DNA of 7,947 bases from VAZQ01 sp040510815 (lineage in GTDB: Bacteria > Pseudomonadota > Alphaproteobacteria > Rhizobiales > Xanthobacteraceae): NCBI GenBank assembly GCA_040510815.1, contig JBEVIH010000225.1, positions 1-7,947 of the forward strand, in the 5' to 3' direction. Under the pieces are notes generated by a model. The model was given only the letters and a program-made list of their open reading frames with translations. It made no database searches and was not told the origin of the DNA. Shown piece after piece: positions 1-6,799 of this stretch. How positions within the stretch are numbered: position 1 is the stretch's first letter; each line of letters begins with the position of its first letter. Position numbers and translations under genes: made by a program.

Positions 1-169
1 GCTGCCCGACATCGAGCGCCGGGGCGGCCCGTCGCCCTATCTGGAGAAGCTGGTCGCCGACGGCAAGCTCGGCATGAAGGCGGGCGAGGGCTTCCGCCGC
101 TGGACGCCGGAGCAGCAGCAGGCGCTGCGGGCGCAGGTCCTGGCGCATCTCAAGAAGGCGCGGGCATGA
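1..169 (+). CDS. 3-hydroxyacyl-CoA dehydrogenase, C-terminal end (partial)
   Basis: Only the last 55 codons are in the window; the frame is open from base 2 to a TGA at 167-169. The segment contains SPYLEKLVADGKLGMKAGEGF followed by RRW. This matches the conserved C-terminal helix and the 'G-K-x-G-x-K-x-G-x-GF-x-x-W/Y' signature of the 3HCDH domain, found in 3-hydroxyacyl/3-hydroxybutyryl-CoA dehydrogenases, which oxidise 3-hydroxyacyl-CoA to 3-ketoacyl-CoA with NAD. The NAD-binding Rossmann domain lies upstream and is not visible, so a multifunctional FadB-like fusion cannot be excluded, although ending directly after this domain fits a stand-alone or C-terminal dehydrogenase. It is co-oriented with the BKACE gene 74 bp downstream. 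A beta-oxidation step next to a beta-keto acid cleavage enzyme makes metabolic sense but does not prove a shared transcript. Confidence 0.8.
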   Translation, partial: LPDIERRGGPSPYLEKLVADGKLGMKAGEGFRRWTPEQQQALRAQVLAHLKKARA

Positions 170-231
170 ATTGCGCCGCGGCACGCGCTGCGCGACACTG
201 ATCAAGCCGCGACCGAACCATAGAAACGAAC

Positions 232-239
232 GGGGAGGG
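232..239 (+). promoter_or_regulatory. Strong ribosome binding site of the BKACE gene
   Basis: A purine run GGGGAGGG ends 4 bases before the ATG at 244. It is the best Shine-Dalgarno-like match near any start in the window and fixes the BKACE start. No convincing promoter boxes were seen in the 74-bp gap before it. Confidence 0.7.
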
Positions 240-243
240 CCCA

Positions 244-1182
244 ATGGCCGCCAAATCCGACAAGGTCATCATCACCTGCGCCATCACCGGCTCGATCCAT
301 ACGCCGACCATGTCGGACGCCCTGCCGGTCACCCCCGACCAGATCGCCGAGCAGGCGATCGGCGCCGCCGAGGCCGGCGCCGCCATCCTGCATCTGCACG
401 CGCGCAATCCGCAGGACGGCCGCCCGACCGGCGATCCGGCGGTGTTCATGCAGTTCCTGCCGCGCGTCAAGCAGGCGACTGACGCGGTCGTCAACATCAC
501 CACCGGCGGATCGCCGATCATGACGGTCGAGGAGCGGCTCGCCGGCGTGATGAAGCTCTCGCCGGAAATGTGCTCGCTCAACATGGGCTCGATGAATTTC
601 GCGCTCTACCCGATGGTGGCGCGCTACAAGAGCTGGAAGCACGAGTGGGAGAAGCCTTACCTGCTCGGCACCAACGAGACCATTTTCCGCAACACCTTTG
701 CCGACATCGAGAAGATCGCGCAGCTGATGGGCGAGGGGCACGGCACCAAGTTCGAGCACGAATGCTACGACACCGGCCACCTCTACAATCTCGCGCACGG
801 GGTCGACAAAGGCTGGTTCAAGCCGCCGATCTTCTTGCAATTGATCTTCGGCATCCTCGGCGGCATCGGCGCCGACATGGAAAACCTGATGTTCATGAAG
901 CGCACCGCCGACAAGCTGTTCGGCGATTCCTATTCATGGTCGGTATTGGGCGCCGGGCGCCACCAGATGCCGTTCGCCACCCAGGCGGTGATGATGGGCG
1001 GCAATGTCCGCGTGGGGCTCGAGGACAGCCTGTTCATCGGCCGCGGCCAGCTCGCCAAGAGCAACGCCGAGCAGGTCGCCAAGGTGCGCCGCCTGGTCGA
1101 GGAACTCGGCTACCAGGTGGCGACCGCGAAGGAGGCGCGCGACATGCTCGGGCTCAAGGGCCAGGATCGGGTGAAGTTCTGA
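244..1182 (+). CDS. Beta-keto acid cleavage enzyme (BKACE, DUF849 family)
   Basis: The 312-residue protein has the usual length for the family (about 275-315). BKACE enzymes are Zn-dependent TIM barrels that react a beta-keto acid with acetyl-CoA to give acetoacetate and an acyl-CoA; the founding member is 3-keto-5-aminohexanoate cleavage enzyme (Kce) of lysine fermentation. Visible motifs are TCAITGSIHTPTMS (11-24), HLHAR (50-54), NITTGGSP (84-91), SLNMGSMNF (111-119), FEHECYDTG (170-178) and NVRVGLEDS (254-262). Against Kce as I remember it, the Zn ligands His46/His48/Glu230 map to His50/His52/Glu260, and Arg226, Asp231 and Glu143 map to Arg256, Asp261 and Glu173, so the active site looks intact. 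The Kce residue Glu14, which contacts the substrate amine, maps to Ile18, arguing for a different, probably non-amino substrate. The cytoplasmic enzyme is followed after 20 bp by the amidohydrolase. Family assignment is firm; the substrate is unknown. Confidence 0.93.
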   Translation: MAAKSDKVIITCAITGSIHTPTMSDALPVTPDQIAEQAIGAAEAGAAILHLHARNPQDGRPTGDPAVFMQFLPRVKQATDAVVNITTGGSPIMTVEERLAGVMKLSPEMCSLNMGSMNFALYPMVARYKSWKHEWEKPYLLGTNETIFRNTFADIEKIAQLMGEGHGTKFEHECYDTGHLYNLAHGVDKGWFKPPIFLQLIFGILGGIGADMENLMFMKRTADKLFGDSYSWSVLGAGRHQMPFATQAVMMGGNVRVGLEDSLFIGRGQLAKSNAEQVAKVRRLVEELGYQVATAKEARDMLGLKGQDRVKF

Positions 1183-1202
1183 ATTGAGACCGGACACCCG
1201 CC

Positions 1203-2213
1203 ATGGCCAGTGACACGATCATCGACATCTATTGCCACATCTTCCCGGACGCGTTCTTCCAGGAGATGAACCGGATCGCGCCGCGCCTGGGCAATATCGG
1301 AGCGCGGCTGCGCGGGGTGAAGAAGCTGTTCGATCTCGACGAGCGCTTCCGCGAGATGGACCAGTTCGGCGATTATCGGGAGATCATCTCGCTGCCGAAC
1401 CCGCCGATCGAGGACCTCGCCGGCGGCGAGGTCGGGCTGAACCTGGCGCGGATCGGCAACGACGCCATGGCGGAGCTGTGCGAGCAGCATCCCGAGCGGT
1501 TCCCGACCTTCGTCGCCGCGGTGTCGATGACCGACGTGGACGGCTCGGTCGCGGAGGCGCGCCGCGCCGTCAAGGAGCTCGGCGCCGGCGGCATCCAGAT
1601 CTTCACCAATATCGCCGGGCGTCCGCTCGACGATCCGGAATTCGAGCCGATCTTCGCCACCATGGCGGAGCTCGACCTGCCGATCTGGCTGCATCCGGCC
1701 CGCACCGCCGCCATGTCCGACTATGCGGCGGAGGCGAAATCGCGCTTCGAGATGTGGTGGTGCTTCGGCTGGCCTTATGAGACGTCGGTCGCGATGGTGC
1801 GGATGGTGCTCAACGGCCTGCTCGACCGCCATCCGAAGCTCAAGATCGTCACCCATCATCTGGGCGGGATGATCCCGTACTATGACGGCCGCATCGGCCC
1901 CGGCCTGCAGGTGCTGGGCAGCCGCACCTCGGACGAGGACTATTCGAAGATCCTGCCGTCGCTCAAGCGCCCGCACCTCGACTACCTGCACGACTTCTAT
2001 GGCGACACCGCGCTGTTCGGCGGCGGGGCGCACGCGGTGCGCTGCGGCCTCGAATTCTTCGGCAGCGACCACGTGGTGTTCGCGACCGACACGCCGCTCG
2101 GGCCGATCGCGCCGACCGTCGAGGTGATCAAGCAGCTCGACATCGCCGAGGCTGACCGCCGCAAGATCTTCTGCGGTAATGCCGAGCGGCTGCTCAACAC
2201 GAAATTCTCTTGA
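1203..2213 (+). CDS. PF04909-type amidohydrolase (ACMSD-like decarboxylase/hydrolase)
   Basis: A 336-residue TIM-barrel protein of the amidohydrolase_2 family, which includes aminocarboxymuconate-semialdehyde decarboxylase (ACMSD), gamma-resorcylate and 5-carboxyvanillate decarboxylases, and lactone hydrolases. Landmarks are DIYCHIFP (8-15) at strand 1, GAGGIQIFTN (127-136), PIWLHPAR (160-167), IVTHHLGGMIPYYDGR (215-230) and FATDTPLG (293-300). Expected metal ligands are His12, His164, His218/219 and Asp296. The first His of the HxH pair is replaced by Tyr10. Zn-dependent decarboxylases of the family vary at this position (HxH, ExH, ExA), so activity is possible, but the metal site may be atypical. 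Translation probably starts at ATG 1203, with only a weak upstream GAGACCGG as ribosome binding site and 20 bp from the BKACE stop, suggesting coupling within the operon. It probably supplies or prepares a carboxylated intermediate for the neighbouring steps; whether it decarboxylates or hydrolyses cannot be decided here. Confidence 0.88.
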   Translation: MASDTIIDIYCHIFPDAFFQEMNRIAPRLGNIGARLRGVKKLFDLDERFREMDQFGDYREIISLPNPPIEDLAGGEVGLNLARIGNDAMAELCEQHPERFPTFVAAVSMTDVDGSVAEARRAVKELGAGGIQIFTNIAGRPLDDPEFEPIFATMAELDLPIWLHPARTAAMSDYAAEAKSRFEMWWCFGWPYETSVAMVRMVLNGLLDRHPKLKIVTHHLGGMIPYYDGRIGPGLQVLGSRTSDEDYSKILPSLKRPHLDYLHDFYGDTALFGGGAHAVRCGLEFFGSDHVVFATDTPLGPIAPTVEVIKQLDIAEADRRKIFCGNAERLLNTKFS

Positions 2214-2222
2214 ACCCGTACC

Positions 2223-2227
2223 GGGAG
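2223..2227 (+). promoter_or_regulatory. Ribosome binding site of the plus-strand binding-protein gene
   Basis: GGGAG lies 7 bases before the ATG at 2235, in the 21-bp gap after the amidohydrolase stop. It supports the 2235 start, which also gives a complete signal peptide. Confidence 0.6.
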
Positions 2228-2234
2228 ACCAGCC

Positions 2235-3206
2235 ATGACCGCGTTGTTCCGCCCCCTGACCCGCGCCGCCGCGCTGACGCTCGTGCTGGCCGCGAGCGGT
2301 TTGTTTCTGGCCGCCCCGGTGCAGGCCGCCGAGAAGCTGCGCGTCGGCAAGGCGGTGCCGGAGGCGTTCTCGTTCGTGCCGCTCGACGTCGGCACGCGCA
2401 AGGGCATCTTCGCCAGCAACGGGCTCGAGATCGAATCGATCGCCTTCGCCGGCGACGCGCGCATGCAGCAGGCCGCGGCCGCCGATTCGATCGACATTTT
2501 GCTGGGCTCGGGTCCCGCCATGGCCTTCATCGTCAAGGGCGCCCCGATCAAGGGGGTCGCCGGCATGGCCGGGCCGCCGCTGTTGCTGGCGATCGTGGTG
2601 CGGCCCGACGGCCCGAAGACCGCCGCCGACCTCAAGGGCAAGAAGGTCAGCGTGTCGACGGCGGGCTCGCTCACCTATTGGCTGGTCAGCGAGACCTCGC
2701 GGCGGCAGGGATGGGGACCGAAAGGCATCGAGATCGCCCCGATGGGCGCGATGCCGGGCCAGATCGCGGCGCTCAAGCGCGGCGACATCGACGGCGTGAT
2801 CATGGACATCGGCAACGCCTTCGACCTCGAAAAGAGGGGCGAGGGCCGCATCCTGGTCCGCTTCACCGACATCAAGGACTTCCACATCCACGTGATCTTC
2901 GCCACCGACAAGCTGATCGCGGGCCGCCCGGCGGCGCTGCGCGGCTTCCTCAAGGGCTGGCTCGACACCATCGCCTTCATGCGCAAGGACAAGGCCGAGA
3001 CGGTGGCGATCGCCAAGGAGGTGACCAACAAGGACGAGGAGATCACGTCGCGCGTCTACGACGAGCTGATGCCGATGTTCTCCGACGACGGAAAGTTCAG
3101 CCCGAAGGCGCTGGCGACGCTGGCGAAGTCGTACGTGGAGCTCCAGCTGTTGCCGGAGGAGCCCGACCCGGCCAAGCTCTATACCGAGGCTTACCTGCCG
3201 AAGTGA
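2235..3206 (+). CDS. ABC transporter substrate-binding protein, NMT1/SsuA/TauA type, exported
   Basis: A 323-residue protein with a clear Sec signal peptide: Arg near the N-terminus (residues 6 and 10), a hydrophobic core (about 11-28) and a probable cleavage after V-Q-A at 29-31. The mature part begins EKLRVGKA and shows the NMT1-like pattern: 'x-G-K-P-x-x-F-x-F-V-P-L-D-V-G-x-x-K-G-I-F' at about 38-56, a short DILLGSGPAMAF segment (88-99), DLKGKKVSVSTAGS (122-135) and an ALKRGDIDGVIMD segment (174-186). These place it with periplasmic binding proteins for nitrate, sulfonates, thiamine precursors and aromatic acids. It would deliver a ligand to an ABC permease not encoded here. It is the third gene of the BKACE-amidohydrolase operon, so its ligand may be the pathway substrate. 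Its last 16 bp overlap the 3' end of the convergent MmgE/PrpD gene. The ligand is unknown. Confidence 0.88.
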   Translation: MTALFRPLTRAAALTLVLAASGLFLAAPVQAAEKLRVGKAVPEAFSFVPLDVGTRKGIFASNGLEIESIAFAGDARMQQAAAADSIDILLGSGPAMAFIVKGAPIKGVAGMAGPPLLLAIVVRPDGPKTAADLKGKKVSVSTAGSLTYWLVSETSRRQGWGPKGIEIAPMGAMPGQIAALKRGDIDGVIMDIGNAFDLEKRGEGRILVRFTDIKDFHIHVIFATDKLIAGRPAALRGFLKGWLDTIAFMRKDKAETVAIAKEVTNKDEEITSRVYDELMPMFSDDGKFSPKALATLAKSYVELQLLPEEPDPAKLYTEAYLPK

Positions 3207-4552
3207 GGAGCGAGGGTTTCTTTGCAGGCCTGCTCGATCTCCGCGACCAGCGAGGCGAACTGGCCGCCCGCCAGTGCCTCGCCGCAGCGCGTGAAGAATT
3301 GCTCGGCCCTTGCCGTCCCGAGCACCGGTGTGATGAACCGCAAAAACTTCTCCCGCACCTGCGACCGGTCGAACGGGCGCGCCGGGTCGCCCGGAACATG
3401 CGAGAGCAGCCGCTCGTACCGCCCCGAAGCGGCCTCGATGCTCACCCGCGCCGGCCAGGCGCGTGGATAGTCCGCGAGCAGCCGCTCGTCAGCCTCGACC
3501 GTGATCTTGTCCATGAAAGCGCGCACCGCAGACGGGACGCTCGCGGGTGACGCGCCGACGTCGAACGCCATGTTGGGCACCCACGCCGCCACCGCCATGC
3601 AATAAGGCAGGCTGGTGAGATGCGAGGCGCGGTCGCCGGCGGCGACGCCGTGGCCGATCATCTTGAGGTGGGGCGGCAGCACCGCGGCCTTGATCCCGGT
3701 CATACTCTCGGGCGCGACGCCGCTCTCGATGATCTCCCGAAGCGCCTGCGTCGCCGCCATGGTCTGGCGCGCCGCGCACCACGGCTTGAACGACACCTGC
3801 GCCAGCGCGGGGCTGCCGCCGAGCCCTGTGGTCAGCGCCGCGCCGTCGGGCGTCACGCCGTAGACGCCGGAGAGGAAATTGCTCTCGATCAGCTTGAGAT
3901 CGGAGGTGAAGCCTCCCTTCGCCGCCAAGGCGGCGGCGAGTCCGTTGCGGGCGGCGTTGCCAACCGAAAACCAGCGCGCGGTGGTCTGCGCGTTGTGATG
4001 GCCGACGCCGGGCGCCGCCAGCGTGAGCGCCAGCGCCAGCGCATTGGCGGCGGCCTGCGCGTCGAGCCCGAGCAGCCGCCCGGCGACCGCGGCAATGCCG
4101 CAGGGCGCGGCGAAATAGGTCGGCCAGATGCCGCGGTAGAGTGCGGTCGGTCCGTCGATGGCGCGGCCGAGCCGGGTCATCACCTCATAGCCGGCGAGGA
4201 TCGCGGCGATGACGTCTTCCGCCGTCGCCTCCGGCGTCGCCGCCGCCAGGGTCAGCGCGCCGGGAATGACGATGGCGCCGGGCGTGGTCATCGAGGCGAG
4301 ATGGATGTCGTCGATCTCGCTCAGCCGCGCCAGCGCGCAGCGGGTCGCAAGATCGAGCGCCAATGAGCCGCCGTCCGCTTCGCCCTCGCGCGTCTCGGCG
4401 CGGAACCGCAGCAGCAAGCGGCCTTCGGCGGTCGGCGTGCTGGCGATCCAGGCGCCGATGGTGTCGATGAGATGAAGCTCGACCAATTCGCGCGCATCCG
4501 ACACGGGCGCGCCGCTCGCGACGTGTTGGCCGAGCCGCTCGAGCGCGGTCAT
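3191..4552 (-). CDS. MmgE/PrpD family protein
   Basis: From the ATG at 4552 the protein has 453 residues, typical for the family (about 450-480). Members include 2-methylcitrate dehydratase PrpD, MmgE and cis-aconitate decarboxylase; many are uncharacterised dehydratases, isomerases or decarboxylases of polycarboxylic acids. Recognisable parts are HLIDTIGAWIAST (27-39), the helix with EIDDIHLASMTTPG (79-92), which replaces the usual H-x-x-D-F-D-D/H-P-G block, GYEVMTRLGRA (121-131), AGRLLGLDAQAAANALALAL (157-176), WFSVGNAARNGLAAALAAKG (194-213) and FKPWCAARQTMAATQAL (255-271). The start is chosen because ATGA (4552-4549) overlaps the stop of the M24-like gene upstream, a classical coupling arrangement, and gives the normal MTALERL N-terminus. 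An in-frame ATG at 4576 would add eight residues. It ends with TAA at 3193-3191 inside the convergent binding-protein gene. It probably acts in the same pathway as the M24 pair; the substrate is unknown. Confidence 0.9.
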   Translation of the reverse strand: MTALERLGQHVASGAPVSDARELVELHLIDTIGAWIASTPTAEGRLLLRFRAETREGEADGGSLALDLATRCALARLSEIDDIHLASMTTPGAIVIPGALTLAAATPEATAEDVIAAILAGYEVMTRLGRAIDGPTALYRGIWPTYFAAPCGIAAVAGRLLGLDAQAAANALALALTLAAPGVGHHNAQTTARWFSVGNAARNGLAAALAAKGGFTSDLKLIESNFLSGVYGVTPDGAALTTGLGGSPALAQVSFKPWCAARQTMAATQALREIIESGVAPESMTGIKAAVLPPHLKMIGHGVAAGDRASHLTSLPYCMAVAAWVPNMAFDVGASPASVPSAVRAFMDKITVEADERLLADYPRAWPARVSIEAASGRYERLLSHVPGDPARPFDRSQVREKFLRFITPVLGTARAEQFFTRCGEALAGGQFASLVAEIEQACKETLAPHFGR

Positions 4553-5691
4553 TTCATGGCTGCCGCGTGAGGCCATAGCAGCTCGTTTCCGTCGTCCTTG
4601 ACCAGAACCATCGCCGACACGACGGCGGACGTCGCTTGCTCGTCGCAGGCGCCGGCCCGCAGACTATAGACGCTGCCGGATTCGAACCGATCACCGGATT
4701 CCGCGCTGATCAGCGGCGGCTCCTCGAGCGCAAGGCCGATGGCGTTGCCGACGATCCGTGCGCCGACCGGATGCGGCCGCCTGGGCCGGATAGCCTCGCC
4801 GATGGCGCGCGCCACCTCGTTGCAAGCCTTGCCGGCTTGCACCCGAGGGAGGACGGAGTGCAGGACGGCCTGCAGCTCGCCCGCAAGCGGCGAGGGGCCC
4901 ACCACGGCGAATCCCTCCGCCCAATAGCCGAGCTGCCGGACCGCGACATAGACCTGCAGCGGATCGACCACGCGCTCGATCGGCGTGTCGAGCGGCCGCA
5001 AGCTGCGTCCGCCGTCGAGGCTGAACAAGGTCCGCACATCCTGCGCGCCGCCTCGGTGGGCGGCGTGCTCGCCGGCGAGGACGGCGGCGGTCACGCCCGC
5101 GCCCGTGCGCTTGGCATCGCCGATCGCCGTCATGGCGGCGCCGAGCGTGGCGCCGGCCGCGCGGATGGCGGCGATTTCGCGCGCGCTTTTGCGGCGCATC
5201 AGGGCGGCGAGATCGGCCGTCTTGTCCTCGATCCTGTCGCCGAGCGCCTTGGCGATGTCCTGGCGCAACGCATGCGGCATCGATGGTCCGCCGATCAGCA
5301 CCGGCCGGCCGTCGCCGCGCTGTCGCCCTGCCCATTCGGCAACTGCCTTGCCGACGTTGCGCAACGGGCGCAGATCGTCGATCCACGTCAGCGGCTTCGC
5401 CGCCGGCAGCATGTTGGCGCCGCCGCCGACCATGAGCTGCGGCGCGCCCGCGCGCGGGATCAGCGCCAGCGCGGCTTCGAGCTTGGGCGTGAAGTTGGTC
5501 AGATAGGCAAGCTCCGCGTGGTGGGCGCGGCCGCCGTAGACGATCGCGCCGTTGGCGGATGGGCACCGTCGCCAAAACGCTGCGATGCGCGCGACGAACT
5601 CGTCCTTCGGCATGCGCCGGGCATCCCAATCGGCTGGGCCTACCAGCAGCGTCGACTGCATCGTCTGCACGACCGCGTCCCGATCAGCCAA
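4549..5691 (-). CDS. M24-fold pseudo-peptidase, metal site apparently lost
   Basis: A 380-residue protein with a creatinase-N-like domain (about 28-160) and a C-terminal pita-bread domain (about 165-375). The fold is recognisable from MRRKSAREIAAIRAAG (165-180), DPLQVYVAVRQLGYWAEGF (243-261), GNAIGLALEEPPLIS (315-329), ESGSVYSLRAG (337-347) and a final VLVKDDG (362-368). By my alignment the canonical M24 ligands Asp, Asp, His, Glu, Glu fall on Ala250, Glu259, Asn316, Arg345 and Ser359. It should therefore not be an ordinary metallopeptidase. The open frame is intact and translationally placed, so this is a functional-looking pseudoenzyme rather than a decayed gene. The frame opens with TTG at 5691, overlapping the stop of the preceding M24 gene by 8 bp; GTG 5670 (GGGA upstream) and ATG 5661 are alternatives. 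It ends in an ATGA overlap with MmgE/PrpD. A structural or regulatory partner of its neighbour is a reasonable guess. Confidence 0.82.
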   Translation of the reverse strand: MADRDAVVQTMQSTLLVGPADWDARRMPKDEFVARIAAFWRRCPSANGAIVYGGRAHHAELAYLTNFTPKLEAALALIPRAGAPQLMVGGGANMLPAAKPLTWIDDLRPLRNVGKAVAEWAGRQRGDGRPVLIGGPSMPHALRQDIAKALGDRIEDKTADLAALMRRKSAREIAAIRAAGATLGAAMTAIGDAKRTGAGVTAAVLAGEHAAHRGGAQDVRTLFSLDGGRSLRPLDTPIERVVDPLQVYVAVRQLGYWAEGFAVVGPSPLAGELQAVLHSVLPRVQAGKACNEVARAIGEAIRPRRPHPVGARIVGNAIGLALEEPPLISAESGDRFESGSVYSLRAGACDEQATSAVVSAMVLVKDDGNELLWPHAAAMK

Positions 5692-6799
5692 GCTCGGCCA
5701 GCGCGGACCGGCGTCGCGTCAACGGCTCGGCGCCCTGCGCGGTCAGCAGCACTGGCTCGCCGCACAACAGGTAGCCGGTCTCCGGCAGATGCTGGTTCGG
5801 ATGGACCATGAACACCATTCCTTCTTGCAACATGGTGTCGTTGTCGAGGCTGACGTCCCCGGGCCGGATCGACCCGAAGCCGAGGCCATGGCCACGCCGG
5901 CGGATGTGCGGCGGATGGCAATATTCGCCGTAGCCTTCCGCCTCCAGCACCGCGTTGATGGCGCGGCAGACCGCCACCATCGGTGCGCCGGGCCGGGCTG
6001 CGCGAATACCCTCGTTCATGGCGCGCACGAGCAGGCCGTATTTATCCTTGAGCTCGGCGTTCGCGGGACCGAGCGTCACGGTGCGGCAGATCTGTGCGAG
6101 CTGCCCGCGGTAGCTCGGCGTGATCTCCGCCACCAAGATATCGCCCGGCTGCAAGATGCGCCCGTTCGACGGCGCCACCGCAGGATTGCGCGCCCCGGCG
6201 CAGAGCAGGAGGAAATTGTCCTCGGCGCCGAGCGTCCTGGTGTACCACCTGATCTCGGCCGCCAGCTCGTCCTCGCTGATGCCGGCACGCGCGATCTCGA
6301 GCATCCGGGCATAGCCGAGCTCGGCGATGCGGGTCGCCTCGCGCGCGTTGGCGATTTCGTCGGCGGTCTTGGCGGCGGCGGCGTTGAACACGATGTCGTC
6401 GCCGTCGCCGGCCCGCGGCAGCAGGTCGGTCAGGCGGCCAGCGATGTCCCAGGCCGTGAATGCCAGGCCCGCGACGCCGACCCGCATCTCGCTGCGCCGC
6501 CCTGCGATGCCGAGCTCGACCGCAAGCGCGTCGACGACATCGTCGGCGGCGATGACGCGCAGGTTCGGACGGCATTCGGCGGCGCGGTCGGCGTCCCAGG
6601 CCGGCGTCACGATCAGGCTCATCTCGCCGTCGCGCCCGAGCACGACCGCCGCCGGCCCCAGGGACTTGAAGCCGCTCAGCACGAAGACCGGGTTGGGTGT
6701 CTCGATGAAATGCGCGCCGTCGTGAATCGCGACCAAGAGGTCGAGCTTCTGCTCGGCCATGTTGGCGCGGATTGCGGCGAGCCGTTCGTCGAAAGTCAT
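5684..6799 (-). CDS. M24 family protein (Xaa-Pro peptidase/creatinase-like) with altered metal site
   Basis: A 371-residue protein with an N-terminal creatinase-N domain (about 5-135) and a pita-bread domain (about 145-365). Markers are KTADEIANAREATRIAE (144-160), LQPGDILVAEITPSYRGQL (216-234), RRRGHGLGFGS (300-310), QEGMVFMVHPN (325-335) and GYLLCGEPVLLT (342-353). Compared with typical M24 peptidases, the first Asp is Glu225, the second is Gln236, the His is kept (His304), the Glu of the G-M-V-F-x-x-E-P block is His333, and the last Glu is Gly347 or shifted to Glu348. The usual P-H substrate-side His is Ser211, so a creatinase-type His mechanism is not obvious either. M24 relatives with non-peptidase roles include creatinase, ectoine hydrolase DoeA and the DMSP lyase DddP. 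The ATG at 6799 is well placed, with only a weak AAGAAG upstream. It is the first gene of an overlapping three-gene unit and probably acts with the next protein. It is not likely to be a standard aminopeptidase. Confidence 0.87.
   Translation of the reverse strand: MTFDERLAAIRANMAEQKLDLLVAIHDGAHFIETPNPVFVLSGFKSLGPAAVVLGRDGEMSLIVTPAWDADRAAECRPNLRVIAADDVVDALAVELGIAGRRSEMRVGVAGLAFTAWDIAGRLTDLLPRAGDGDDIVFNAAAAKTADEIANAREATRIAELGYARMLEIARAGISEDELAAEIRWYTRTLGAEDNFLLLCAGARNPAVAPSNGRILQPGDILVAEITPSYRGQLAQICRTVTLGPANAELKDKYGLLVRAMNEGIRAARPGAPMVAVCRAINAVLEAEGYGEYCHPPHIRRRGHGLGFGSIRPGDVSLDNDTMLQEGMVFMVHPNQHLPETGYLLCGEPVLLTAQGAEPLTRRRSALAELG

Noticed and set aside
170..243. Sigma-70-type promoter upstream of the BKACE gene
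   Set aside because: A TTGCGC at 170-175 is present but no acceptable -10 box at proper spacing; the gap may simply be an intra-operon spacer.
202..840. 212-codon minus-strand frame opposite the BKACE gene
   Set aside because: The sense strand encodes a full-length BKACE with conserved catalytic residues and a strong ribosome binding site; the antisense product shows no family features.
1110..2891. 593-codon open frame on the minus strand
   Set aside because: It is antisense to three well-supported genes and its product is a low-complexity mix rich in Arg, His, Asp and Ala, typical of shadow frames in GC-rich DNA.
2210..3550. 446-codon plus-strand frame across the binding-protein gene
   Set aside because: It is the +1 shadow of the recognised binding protein, Arg/Gly-rich with no family motif, and runs on into the antisense of MmgE/PrpD.
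3620..4366. 248-codon plus-strand frame
   Set aside because: It is the antisense shadow of MmgE/PrpD, with Arg/Gly-biased composition and no start signal.
4636..5811. 391-codon plus-strand frame
   Set aside because: It is antisense to the two M24-like genes, which carry recognisable fold motifs; this product is Arg/Ala/Asp-rich without any motif.
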